Assembly (NCBI GenBank): GCA_917880885.1
Contig: OU862931.1
Coordinates: forward strand, 16,596,736 to 16,660,735
DNA length: 64,000 bases
Direction: 5' to 3'
From: Limnephilus marmoratus
Lineage: Eukaryota > Arthropoda > Insecta > Trichoptera > Limnephilidae
This document shows, piece by piece, positions 54,715 through 64,000 of the stretch; position 1 is the first letter of the stretch, and each line of letters opens with the position of its first letter. The position numbers and the translations under genes are program-made. Under the pieces are notes generated by a model. It did no database searches. It had not been told where the DNA came from and was given only the letters and a program-made list of their open reading frames with translations.

Positions 54715-57059
54715 CTTTCCAAAAGCTTTTTCTCAAGTATTTTTAAACTCCTCCCATAAAGGGTGAAATTCCGATTTAGATTTTTTCCTGGCCTATTGGA
54801 TCGCCTTAAGATTGGAAACCCCTGGACTGGATGAATTGGATTTGGTGAAGGGAAGGGGGAGTATTTTAAAAATGAATATTCAAATATAGTCGGGAAATGC
54901 ATTCTGCTTCGGAAAATATAACTCGCTCGTAAAGGAATAAAAAGGTGGACCTTCAGTTGAATTACAATATTCCGTCCGTGAGCACGGGAGTCTGTTTTAA
55001 AATTAATGTAAATAAAAATGTTACAGTAAAAGTCAGAAAATTGGTAAATCTTAGAATTCACGCTTAGTAATTGCTCTAAATCTGAAACTAAAGTGTTAGA
55101 TTAGGTTAGGTTAGTTGAGGCTCGATTAGGTTTGGCTAGGTTAGATTAAAACTATAATCAACAATAGTGGGCAATTACAAGGATTACAGGTGAAATAAAA
55201 GGTTTCCAAATTTTCGGTATTTTACTGTAACATAATGTATATGCGCGAGGCATTGCGGCTCAGGAAAGGAAGGGAAATTATTCTTTCTGCTTACGAAAAT
55301 AGGACCGCCGTCATAATAATATTATAATTTAAACGAGACGTGGCAAAGCGGCGAAACAGATTTTTTTCATATTATGAAACTCAATTCTGCATATTCGACG
55401 ACCCTTTGCTAAGGGCTGCGGGTCCTTGGCTCTGGATAGCGAAAAATGTGCTGAAAATAAATGACTTTATTTTCAGCCATTTTTTTTTCTTGTGTTCCTT
55501 CAAATCTTTGTAAATATGAACATAGTTTGTTATTGTTTTTATTTCTTACAATGGCAGTCCTGATGAGTAACAAACCTCATTTTAGAACGGGAGGAACTTA
55601 CAATGCAATGGGAGGTAATATGTACAATTTTATTTTATTATTAGGTATTTTGATTTCAAAAATATCAGTTTCACATACAGCACAGCTTAAGTAGAACAAC
55701 TAAAAAGAGAGAACACAAAAGGAACAAACAAGGATATATAATTATGGATGATTACAAATACAGGGAAAAGAAAAGAAGAGATAAAGATAAACAAGACAGA
55801 ACAAAACAATTACATTTATTATTTTTTTTAATATACTCAAAAAATATTCTTTTAAAGCATTACTTTGATTTTTTTTATTTTGCTGGATTTTTTTGTCCAT
55901 ATCTTGTGTGAGTAATATAATTCTGAGATTTTATCTCATATTTTGTAGAGAGTGTGTGCGGAACGCGGATTTTATTGTTATTACGAGTATTGTGGTTGTG
56001 GATGTCTGTTTGTAAAGTGGCTCGATGTTAGTGTGAGTTGATTGTTGATTAATTTGTAGGATGGTGCTTGTGACTTCATGCTCAGGAAGGATTGAGATTG
56101 GAAGGATACCGGAACATGAATAGATGTCCCTGACAAGTGAGTCCCATGGAAGTCCAAGAACATTTCCGAGAGTTCAGTTTCGAGCCATCTGCAGGTCAGC
56201 TATCAGTTTATTTGAGACAAAGCCCAAGTAAACGTAGTTCTCAAAGTGCCTTTATTATTGTTTATTTGAGTTCATATTATCTCCGTATCTCGTTTAATAT
56301 CAAAATCTTCGTTGGTTATTGTTACTATTAAATTAAAACTAAATTCTAATATTTTTGTTTAATTTTTACCAGATTAATCTATCTGCGAGTATTTTACGTC
56401 TTTATAAACTTCGTAGATACCCGCTGAGCCGCTTCTAACTAGCAAACAGATAATTAACTGTCAAAATGGCAAAGTGAATATAATTAATTAATCTTTAAAA
56501 AGGTATAAGTTTTTTTTTATTATCTTAACATGTCCGAATGAGATATTTTATTGTTATTGGATGAAAGTTTAAAATTAAGCACACATTTTTAAAAATCAAA
56601 ACCAACGAAAAAACTATCACATGTCGCTACTTCATACAACCTAACTGATTACGTGGAATGTGCTCCGGATAAACCCTGTATATTTATATCATATTGCCTA
56701 TAAATTACGCTCTAAAACCTTGAAAATTTTATTTTGTCTTTCAGAAGATTTCTATGTCGTCAATCTGTTCCACCATTACCATTTGAATTTCAGTGCATGG
56801 TGCTTCGGAGGTCAAATTGGGCTAATTGAAGGAAAAAAGTTTAAACATTTTCGTGTCTCATCCAAATACGAGTATCAATTGAGATATGCTAAATTTCCGA
56901 AAAATCAGTTCCATTTTAAAAATGGCTATTAAAATAATTTCGTGATAAAAATATTATTATTTTGTTTTTATTTCGTTCAGGAGACCAACAGTCTATATGA
57001 ATAAAAAAGCATCTAAGTCAGCAAAAATAGTATCTAAGTCATATTAATTGTATCATTTA
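54715..57059. other. Mostly unassigned sequence
   Basis: A telomere-like word TTAGGTTAGGTTAG lies at about 55104-55117. Nothing else is certain; a TTTGTCTTTCAG acceptor-like site precedes a 90-codon frame at 56660-56932, which resembles no protein known to me. Confidence 0.35.
55990..56230 (-). pseudogene. Possible LINE C-terminal fragment
   Basis: The minus strand reads LGLPWDSLVRDIYSCSGILP followed by ISILPEHEVTS, resembling the LR...G.PW..RN..I..DLGI.. motif behind the polymerase of jockey-type LINEs. A stop interrupts it upstream. Confidence 0.35.
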
Positions 57060-57064
57060 CAGGG
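57060..57064 (+). repeat. 5-bp target duplication of the BEL element (left)
   Basis: CAGGG, repeated at 60294-60298. Confidence 0.75.
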
Positions 57065-57476
57065 TGTTTCAGCTAGCGGCTTGCTAATTTACAGCAAATT
57101 TTGTTTATGCATTTACAATGATAATATTGTACAGTAGGTATTGGGATTTACTCACAGGAGAGTCTGGAAATGGTATCTTCCGAACACTTTGCACTTGGTA
57201 TTAACTTGTTCAAGTGAACAATTGCGATGCGAATCTTATTATTAATAAAACTTAATTGACTTGTATTAACTTTCACGTGAATCGTAAATTCTCGGCGTTG
57301 GAGCGAAATATTCATCCGTCTTGTACAATGCGTATCTCGGAACTCACCGGTAGGTAGGCGGGAGGGGAACCGGGGCAGACAGGATAGCACAATCATTATC
57401 ACGGAACAATATTCTGGTTCCAAAATACACGCACAATAAATTGCTGAGTGCAGCCAAATTCTAGTTGGCGCTAACA
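57065..57476 (-). repeat. BEL/Pao 3' LTR
   Basis: Plus strand starts TGTTTCAGCTAGCGG and ends GGCGCTAACA. The GC-rich GGGGGCA just internal (complement of 57477-57483) is the probable polypurine primer site. Confidence 0.85.
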
Positions 57477-57761
57477 TGCCCCCGGCCTTGATACAATGGT
57501 CAAAACAAACCAACAATGCGACCAGCAACGAAACTTAAAAAGAAATAAAAAAAAAATAAATAGGACAAACCCATAAATACTATAAAACACTCACGACATC
57601 GTGTTTCATTGCTCACGTTAATGCGTATTTCTGATTCGAGTAAGATGAAAAGAAAATAATAAATAAAGGAAACGATTAAAAGATAGCAATTATGTGTACA
57701 TGCCTACTTGAACTAAACTAATTAATTATTAGGTATTATAAAAGTTGCCGGAAACATGAGA

Positions 57762-59696
57762 TTAATAATGTGCGTGTAAACTTGGTTTACGAGAAACCTT
57801 GTTTTGGTTGCGAGTTACGTTGCTTTGCTTGAGAGTAGGTGCGTTTCCGACTAGTACGTACCCCAAACTGGTTTCGATTGCACTTGGTAATAACCGAGAA
57901 CCCTTTACCTTACCCGGTAATATTATTTGTCCAAATAAATTGGCACCGATGATTGCATCGATGGCGCCTGGAAGATGGAATTCGTCATCGGCGAGAGGCA
58001 ATTCGTTTAGGTAAGATAAGGCATTTCTATCTATAGAAGATGCCGGCAACTGTGTTGTGATGCGATCTATGACCAAAGGTCGAATGGAGAAAGATGTTTT
58101 ATTATTATATCGCGATTCAAACTTTAAATTTGCTATTCCTTTAATACTTTGAGAAATATTTCCTATGCCTCTAACAGTTGCGTGATTGCGATTTGGGAAT
58201 AAACGCAAACCCAGACGTTTGCAGCATTCCTTTGTTATGAAATCATTTTGCGATGCACTATCAATTAAAACACGCATTTTCTGATAATTATTCCGATTAT
58301 CGAGAACGTTAATAGATGCGGTACCTAGTAATATTGTTTGATTTTGAGAAAAAACGTTTGAATCTCTATTATTCAGAGTACATAGTGAGGCATTATCTGA
58401 CGGAATTTCCGATTCATTTTCTGGATTTTCCGATAAATCCTCTTCGTTATCGTGAGTGGAATTGTGCGAGGTGATATCAAAATGTAATAAAGAATGATGT
58501 TTTTGATTACAATACTTGCACCTGTTTTCCGATTTACATGTTTTGGAAAAGTGCATTTTACTAAGGCAATTTCTACATAATTTTTTTTTTTGAGATATTT
58601 CAAACCTATTTTTAGGCGACGCTTTTAGAAATGTTGGGCATTTATAAATTAATGTGTGGTCCGAAAGGTTACATACAGCGCAGTTGTACTGTTTTGTTTT
58701 GTTATTTGTTAAACTAACAAATGCCTGGCTGTACTGTTTCTTAAGGGAATTTTTCTCAATACGCTGTTGTGATTTGTGACATTCTGATAATGTTGATGTT
58801 CTTTGTAATATCTTAGCTTGTTCCCGCAAAAATGTTATGAACTCCTGGTATGAAGGTGTCTCTGACTTTCTGATCGATGATTCGAATGCTACAGCTGTTT
58901 CTTTGTCTAGTTTTTGAGTCCCTATATAAAGGAAGAAACATTGTAATAAATTAGGAATTTTTAATTGTTGCAATGCTGAAATTGAGGAGTGAAATTCGTC
59001 TATGAAAGCTTCTAAATCCAATGCAGTCGGTATTGTTATTAGTTTTATGTTTAAAATTTTATCAAAATAATAAATTGCGTTTGCCCTTTTATCTTCGTAT
59101 TTTTCAATCAATGTTTCCCAAATAAGATGGTAATTTTCGGCTGTGGTTGGAATTCCGGCACAGATGTTTAACGCTTTTCCCGACAAAGTACTTATCAAAT
59201 ATTGAATTTTTTCCGTGTCGGAAAGGTCTGAATTTTCATGAATTAATTTTTTGAAGGTGTCGTGAAAAATTCTCCATCCTATTATACTTCCATCAAATAA
59301 CGGCAAAGTTAATTTTGGCAACTTAACATTGCGATTTGATTTATCTAATTTTGACTGCGTGTCGGATAACTCAGTTGTATTGTCACAGGTCTGTTTTGCG
59401 GTTAATTGTATTATCGAGTATAAATCATCAAAGGATTGTTCCATCTGAAAGTTGGGCGAAAATTCAGAATTTAATTGCAGTTTTAAATCATTAATTTTAT
59501 TTACTAACTCAATACACTCTTTCCTTATCTCCGATAACAATGCTGCATTGGCACAAAATATGTTTTTTGAATTAGAGGATTTCAAACCCTTTATACTGTC
59601 ATATATTCTTTGACATCTTGCAAATTGCGAATTCTGCCTGGCTTCTAGCAACTTGATATCGCGTTCAATTTTAGAAACAGCTGATTCCTCCGGCAT
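57762..59696 (-). CDS. BEL/Pao gag-aspartic protease polyprotein, RT-less
   Basis: An intact 644-residue frame from an ATG at 59696. Residues 1-115 are rich in charged and coiled-coil-like sequence; KLPKLTLPLFDG (126-136) opens the DUF1759 gag core that runs to about 300. Three zinc knuckles follow: C339-C342-H347-C353, C374-C377-H382-C387 and a weaker one from C393/C396. A DUF1758-type protease begins near 470, with the catalytic Asp479 in LIDSASQNDFI. The GYVLVGNAP segment (612-620) is where full-length BEL polyproteins go on to the polymerase; here the frame stops after 24 more residues. Gag forms the particle and the protease would process it. Basic amino acids and cysteines look normal; no internal stop, so it may still be translatable. 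Confidence 0.88.
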   Translation of the reverse strand: MPEESAVSKIERDIKLLEARQNSQFARCQRIYDSIKGLKSSNSKNIFCANAALLSEIRKECIELVNKINDLKLQLNSEFSPNFQMEQSFDDLYSIIQLTAKQTCDNTTELSDTQSKLDKSNRNVKLPKLTLPLFDGSIIGWRIFHDTFKKLIHENSDLSDTEKIQYLISTLSGKALNICAGIPTTAENYHLIWETLIEKYEDKRANAIYYFDKILNIKLITIPTALDLEAFIDEFHSSISALQQLKIPNLLQCFFLYIGTQKLDKETAVAFESSIRKSETPSYQEFITFLREQAKILQRTSTLSECHKSQQRIEKNSLKKQYSQAFVSLTNNKTKQYNCAVCNLSDHTLIYKCPTFLKASPKNRFEISQKKKLCRNCLSKMHFSKTCKSENRCKYCNQKHHSLLHFDITSHNSTHDNEEDLSENPENESEIPSDNASLCTLNNRDSNVFSQNQTILLGTASINVLDNRNNYQKMRVLIDSASQNDFITKECCKRLGLRLFPNRNHATVRGIGNISQSIKGIANLKFESRYNNKTSFSIRPLVIDRITTQLPASSIDRNALSYLNELPLADDEFHLPGAIDAIIGANLFGQIILPGKVKGSRLLPSAIETSLGYVLVGNAPTLKQSNVTRNQNKVSRKPSLHAHY

Positions 59697-59859
59697 GTTT
59701 AAATGCGTTAGTTTGATAATATGATGAAATTATTTCAAGCTGACGTACGTATGACCTACCTACGACGACCTACCTTTCTCAAACTACTCCCGATAAATTT
59801 ATATGCAATGAAACCCGTGCGTAAATATTCCAAATAAAAATGGGCGCTGGTTCTTTACA

Positions 59860-59881
59860 CTCCAGGCTAGATTGGACCAAA
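59860..59881 (-). promoter_or_regulatory. Primer-binding site of the BEL element
   Basis: Directly internal to the 5' LTR, the minus strand reads TTTGGTCCAATCTAGCCTGG. TGGTCCAATCTAG would pair with a tRNA 3' end carrying CCA; I cannot name the tRNA. Confidence 0.45.
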
Positions 59882-60293
59882 TGTTTCAGCTAGCGGCTTG
59901 CTAATTTACAGCAAATTTTGTTTATGCATTTAAAATGATAATATTGTACAGTAGGTATTGGGATTTACTCACAGGAGAGTCTGGAAATGGTATCTTCCGA
60001 ACACTTTGCACTTGGTATTAACTTGTTCAAGTGAACAATTGCGATGCGAATCTTATTATTAATAAAACTTAATTGACTTGTATTAACTTTCACGTGAATC
60101 GTAAATTCTCGGCGTTGGAGCGAAATATTCATCCGTCTTGTACAATGCGTATCTCGGAACTCACCGGTAGGTAGGCGGGAGGGGAACCGGGGCAGACAGG
60201 ATAGCACAATCATTATCACGGAACAATATTCTGGTTCCAAAATACACGCACAATAAATTGCTGAGTGCAGCCAAATTCTAGTTGGCGCTAACA
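59882..60293 (-). repeat. BEL/Pao 5' LTR
   Basis: Nearly identical to 57065-57476; followed outside by the second CAGGG. Confidence 0.85.
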
Positions 60294-60353
60294 CAGGGTG
60301 TCGTATATAAGTCAGAAAAGTTATATATTTTTTTAAGAACATACGAAACATAA

Positions 60354-60580
60354 TGCCAGTGAAGATTTTAAAAACTATATATTACGAGTTAGGTCAATCA
60401 ATCATCACCCACGGTATGATCGGTTGGGATGGTGCTGCGAAAACTATGGACCCTCTTAACAAAGCGCATAAAGCCTTAATTAAAGTTATTACAAAAAAAA
60501 CATTTTAGATTTTCGACAATACAGTTATTTAAAGACTTTGCTGTATTGAACATACAGCAACTATACATCAAAATTATATC
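60354..60580 (+). pseudogene. LINE C-terminal domain, part 1 (split by LTR element)
   Basis: The frame reads TIYYELGQSIITHGMIGWDG, then NKAHKALIKVITKK, the post-polymerase region homologous to 15011-15498. A stop or frameshift at about 60507 interrupts it, then FKDFAVLNIQQLYIKII continues in another frame to the insertion point. The remainder is at 62570-62821. Confidence 0.7.
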
Positions 60581-61447
60581 TGAGGGAGCGGGCCGGATCG
60601 GTAGAGAGAAATGAAAGGCGTCATGTCGAAGTGGTGAGTCAGTCGTTTATTTGGCTACGTAGCAGATGGTCGGTGGTCGGTAACATGATGTAATGCGGAG
60701 TGCCGTAGATGATGCTGCAGGCGTACGGAGGTGGAGATGGTGTGGTGAAGGTCAGCGAGTTGCTCGAAACCATGGCGGTGGAGATGACCTATCTTCCAGG
60801 CCGTTGCTCGACGCTTTGAATCGCGGAGATGAACAGTGTGTGGCTCGGTGAGCTGAGCCACCAGCAGGTAGTCCTGGCGAGGCGGAGCGCGTTCCATGGC
60901 AGCGAAGCACGGTGGACTTCGGGGTGCCATGAAGTGGTGAGCTGATCCCCGGACTGAAGGTGCGTCAATCCTTATAAGTCGCGGGATGTAGCTGTTCTCA
61001 GGAGCTGAAGACACGATGGGCCTTGTAGCTGAGACGTGGTGATGGACCTCGAGGAAGCTGCCCTGGAGCGTAGCGATGCCATGCAGGAACACTTATTACA
61101 TGTTGAGATGTTGGCCGACTGTAAGTGTGAGACTGAACTGGACTGAACTGCAGCGGGCGAGCGATCGGCTGCTTATATAGCCGCGGTAGAGTAACTACCT
61201 CGCGGTAGGTAATACGAGCCACTTCGAGAATATTCGGCGCCGTACAGATATTGTACGGTGCTGTCTCGAGACCTTTCTAGGCGGGGCGATATTATTATCG
61301 TCGGGCTGGCACGGCCGGCGAGAAAGTACATCGCGGCCAGTATAGGTACGAAGGTACCTAGGCAAGTAGGTTTGCCGATGGGCGCGAATATTAGATGTTT
61401 CTCGTATGTTCTTTTGATGGCGATGATAATAATGATGTGTCGCTACA
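60581..61447 (-). repeat. 3' LTR of the short-bodied element
   Basis: Minus strand starts TGTAGCGACACATCATTATT. It contains a TATATAAG box (complement at 61172-61179), a CAGTTCAGTCCAGTTCAGTC initiator-like stretch just downstream, and an AATAAA signal (complement at 60646-60651). A 145-codon frame across it (60655-61092) is echoed in the other LTR only because the two are alike. Confidence 0.85.
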
Positions 61448-61633
61448 CACCCCCTTCCCAGTGTACGGAGTACAGGGTTGAAAGATGATGCCAGGAGTCG
61501 CAGGAAAGCCGGGTTGATGCTGCTGGTCGGTGCGTCCGTGCTGATGTGTCTCTACCGATTCCCTCGTTTTGCGGTGTTACCGGTGCGTCGTGGTAACACT
61601 CTTGTCAGGATGCTGTAAGCTGCGTATCCATAT

Positions 61634-61688
61634 CACGTCGGGGTCACCAGTTGAGGGAGCGCGACGTGATCACGTCGGGGTCACCAGT
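61634..61688 (-). promoter_or_regulatory. Primer-binding site, duplicated
   Basis: On the minus strand, ACTGGTGACCCCGACGTGAT stands immediately after the 5' LTR end and again after a second CTCCCTCA about 38 bp further. The second copy carries the last bases of the LTR, so LTR end and primer site were duplicated together. Confidence 0.65.
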
Positions 61689-62569
61689 TGAGGGAGCGGG
61701 CCGGATCGGTAGAGAGAAATGAAAGGCGTCATGTCGAAGTGGTGAGTCAGTCATTTATTGGGCTACGTAGCAGATGGTCGGTGGTCGGTAACATGATGTA
61801 ATGCGGAGTGCCGTAGATGATGCTGCAGGCGCACGGAGGTGGAGATGGTGTGGTGAAGGTCAGCGCGTTGCTCGACACCATGGCGGTGGAGATGACCTAT
61901 ATTCCAGGCCGTTGCTCGACGCTTTAAGTCGCGGAGGTAAACGGTGTGTGGCTCGGTGAGCTGAGCCACCAGCAGGTAGTCCTGGCGAGGCGGAGCGCGT
62001 TCCATGGCAGCGAAGCACGGTGGGCTTCGGGGTGCCATGAAGTGGTGAGCTGATCCCTGGACTGAAGGTGACGCAAGCCTTGTAAGTCGCGGGATGTTGC
62101 TGTTCTGCGGAGCTGAAGGCACGATGGGCCTTGTAGCTGAGACGTGGTGATGGACCTCGAGGAAGCTGCCCTGGAGAGAGCGGAGATGCCATGCAGGAGC
62201 ACTTGTTACATGTTGAGATGTTGACCGATGATTAATGTGTGAGACTGAAATGGACTGAACTGCAGCGGGCGAGCGATCGGCTGCTTATATAGCCGCGGTA
62301 GAGTAACTACCTCGCGGTAGGTAATACGAGCCACTTCGCCAGTTGACGAGAATATTCGGCGCCGTACAGATATTGTACGGTGCTGTCTCGAGACCTTTCT
62401 AGACGGGGCGATATTATTATCGTCGGGCTGGCACGGCAGACGAGAAAGTACATCGCGGCCAGTATAGGTACGAAGGTACCTAGGCAAGTAGGTTTGCCGA
62501 TGGGCGCGAATATTAGATGTTTCTCGTATGTTCTTTTGATGGCGATGATAATAATGATGTGTCGCTACA
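61689..62569 (-). repeat. 5' LTR of the short-bodied element
   Basis: Same landmarks as the other LTR: TATA box complement at 62284-62291, AATAAA complement near 61754. It has a 10-bp insertion (CCAGTTGACG, near 62339) and scattered substitutions relative to 60581-61447, so the element is older than the BEL insertion. Confidence 0.85.
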
Positions 62570-62821
62570 TATCTATACATTACCAAAACTAAACCATCAT
62601 ACTGCACAACACAATTACGACACAAGACATAAACATCAACACATGATTCCGAAGACAAATACTACATATGGACAAAGACATTATCATAACCTCCAAAATT
62701 TTTTAATTTAATTGAAAAAGATGTTAAAGATATCCACATGACAAAAAATGCAAATCTAAAACAAAAAATTCATAAGTGGATAATCAATAAAGGTATTGCA
62801 TACTGCGGGCAGATAACCTGA
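62570..62821 (+). pseudogene. LINE C-terminal domain, part 2
   Basis: Continues part 1 after the LTR element: LPKLNHHTAQHNYDTRHKHQ, then GQRHYHNLQNF, a frameshift in a T run near 62703, and KDVKDIHMTKNANLKQKIHK to the TGA at 62819-62821. The RHxYxTR-like pattern is typical for this LINE region. Confidence 0.7.
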
Positions 62822-63292
62822 ACAATACAAAAACACACTCAACGCCTAAATATATTTTCTCTTATCCTCACAATTATTTTTGTGTTTCTAATTTGTTTCT
62901 TTCATTTTTTTTCTATTTTTACATTTTTCTCATCTCTTTTCTTTTTTATTCTACTTATCTATTTAAATTAAAATATTTTTATTTTTATCTTATTTTTCTT
63001 CCAAGATTAAGATATCAAAATTAGTTTAAATTCCTGCCACCTCGGAACAGGCTCAGCCAAGTGAGGTGTTATATACCAAAAATGTGTATTGTATTTTGAT
63101 ATATTATTTTTTTTTTTATTTAATTTTTTTTTTTATTAGTGACTATTTAATTACAGGTTTGAGGAGAATTACAAGATATGATAATGTATATAAATATTTT
63201 ATCTGTTTGTTCTTAGTCCTCTTCACTAGGTGGTCCTGTGCTGAGGCGGTTTGGTAGATTTCTTTGATTTTCCGTTATTTAGTTTCTATGAT
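62822..63292. other. LINE 3' UTRs, convergent
   Basis: T-rich sequence between two LINE ends. A CCACCTCGGAACAGG..CTCAGCCAAGTGAGG block (63028-63064) and its inverted relative CTTCACTAGGTGGTCCTGTG (63223-63242) are the matching 3' ends of the plus- and minus-strand copies. Confidence 0.5.
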
Positions 63293-63725
63293 GTTTTTAA
63301 TACATTCTCTAGTATGACTGCATTAATTTCTTTCACGCATGTTTTGATTTTTTCTATAAACTTATTTATCTTTTCTATCTTTTTCAAACTTGGAGGAAGG
63401 ATGTTGTAAAGTTTGGTTGCCAGATATATGTGGTTTCTTTGGCCAAAACTTGTCTTGAATTTTGGAACATCTCGTATATCCTTTTTTGAGGCTCTTGTGT
63501 CATGTATCCGAGTTTCATTAGGAAATTTTCTGTTTTTAAAATCATGTATAAGAATATTCTGGGCGTATATTTGTTTTAAATTTAGAATGTCAAAACACTT
63601 AAAAATATCTTTTGAGGGGGTTCTGATGGGTAATTTTAGTATGGTTTTTATAATGCTCTTCTGAGCAATATCTAAGTGGTTAATATGATTTGCTGTAGCA
63701 GATCCTCATACTAGAATTCCGATAA
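63293..63725 (-). pseudogene. LINE C-terminal domain, minus-strand copy
   Basis: About 140 codons read HINHLDIAQKSIIKTILKLP, then KDIFKCFDILNLKQIYAQNI and LATKLYNILPPSLKKIEK before the TAG near 63293, homologous to 15011-15498 and the split copy at 60354-62821. One stop lies at the upstream edge. It faces the split LINE tail to tail. Confidence 0.7.
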
Positions 63726-63727
63726 TT

Positions 63728-63937
63728 AGAATAAGACAGAGTGAGGAGGCTACGAAGCACCGCAGAAAAGGAGACCGACAGGCTACAAAGTTTGTGCTTC
63801 GTGGCTTATCTTTTATCTCATTCTCTCGCTGACTAAATTCTATAAATGTATGTTTGTTTCTTTTTAATGTCGTTATTTTTCGTTTCACCGAGTTTCAAAT
63901 AACAACGGTGCTAAAGAAATTTTCACTTCAAAAATGA
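63728..63937 (-). repeat. GAAGTGAAACTTC-family MITE copy
   Basis: GAGGAGGCTACGAAGCACCG at the left and CTAAAGAAATTTTCACTTC at the right, collinear with 39585-39806. It adjoins the 5' cut of the LINE at 63725. Confidence 0.6.
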
Positions 63938-64000
63938 ATGAGTAATAGATGATTATCTTTAGTTATTGAAAAATATCGAGAGATCGTCTGTGACTTTAAG

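Larger units (their letters stand above)
57065..60293 (-). mobile_element. Non-autonomous BEL/Pao LTR retrotransposon
   Basis: Two 412-bp LTRs differ at one position by eye (57116 region: TTTACAATG versus TTTAAAATG), and a 5-bp duplication flanks the element, as in BEL/Pao. The internal region is only about 2.4 kb and holds a gag-protease frame; reverse transcriptase, RNase H and integrase are missing. The near-identical LTRs and intact frame point to a young insertion that relied on enzymes from elsewhere. Confidence 0.88.
60581..62569 (-). mobile_element. Short-bodied LTR retrotransposon (TRIM/LARD-like)
   Basis: Two direct repeats (867 and 881 bp) with TG...CA ends, a 4-bp duplication TATC outside (60577-60580, 62570-62573), and an internal region of only about 240 bp that has no coding capacity. 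On the minus strand the order is 5' LTR (61689-62569), primer site, short body, purine tract GGGAAGGGGGTG (ending at 61448) and 3' LTR (60581-61447). Large LTRs around a tiny body define non-autonomous LTR elements. A 4-bp duplication fits Gypsy-type integrases. Confidence 0.85.

Noticed and set aside
55104..55117. Telomeric TTAGG array
   Set aside because: Only two to three units with neighbours that are degenerate; an interstitial word, not a telomere.
60655..62202. Proteins of 110-145 codons in the two LTRs
   Set aside because: They lie across promoter and polyA signals of the LTRs and agree only because the LTRs are copies of each other.

Overview
The window is AT-rich eukaryotic nuclear DNA, most likely from an insect. 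This rests on short AACCTAACC/TTAGGTTAGG motifs, GT-AG splice sites, tRNA-derived repeats, polyA-tailed retrotransposons, and a repeat mix (RTE-like and jockey/CR1-like LINEs, BEL/Pao, Mutator-like/YqaJ, Helitrons, TTA/TAA-target MITEs) that is common in insects. The order cannot be fixed from the sequence. I found no convincing host protein-coding gene; the window is a nested transposon landscape, and nearly all long open frames are transposon relics or simple-repeat artefacts.

Layout. 0-3.6 kb: LINE ends, a three-level nest (tRNA-SINE-like repeat, a TIR element with a MADF remnant, a 5'-truncated LINE), and two head-to-head Helitrons. 4-13 kb: MITE families with 3-bp targets, LINE tails, an LTR end fused to a full-length antisense tRNA-Lys copy that includes the non-genomic CCA (7982-8057), and a 1.03 kb TIR transposon. 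13.5-18.3 kb: an intron-containing Mutator-like transposase/YqaJ nuclease pseudogene whose intron holds a polyA-tailed LINE. 18.4-28.5 kb: more MITEs, a GTF2IRD2-like hAT relic, Helitrons and a foldback MITE.

28.7-36.5 kb: three hexanucleotide arrays (TTATTG and derivatives, up to 2.1 kb) separated by two different 5'-truncated LINEs, one with a C-terminal restriction-like endonuclease. 37.5-43 kb: a TTAA-flanked MITE, a repeat that is the empty site for a foldback element elsewhere in the window, and AT-rich DNA. 43.3-46.7 kb: a 3.4 kb inverted array of 414-bp units with four complete tRNA-like genes in each direction plus one truncated copy, bounded by a 12-bp target duplication and a polyA tract. 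48.7-51.4 kb: a two-tRNA palindromic relative and a 1.65 kb foldback transposon with a 9-bp target duplication.

51.6-54.7 kb: a 3.1 kb hAT-type element (8-bp target duplication, 13-bp perfect TIRs) whose interior holds four strong hairpins. 57.1-60.3 kb: a young non-autonomous BEL/Pao element with an intact 644-residue gag-protease frame. 60.35-62.8 kb: a LINE split by a short-bodied LTR element with a 4-bp target duplication, then a convergent LINE of the same type.

The elements do not form a pathway. They are a record of successive insertions, several precise enough (target duplications, empty site, split reading frames) to be ordered. The least ordinary items are the CCA-bearing tRNA-Lys fused to an LTR, the inverted tRNA-SINE array, the hairpin cluster in the hAT element, and the LINEs embedded in hexanucleotide arrays.
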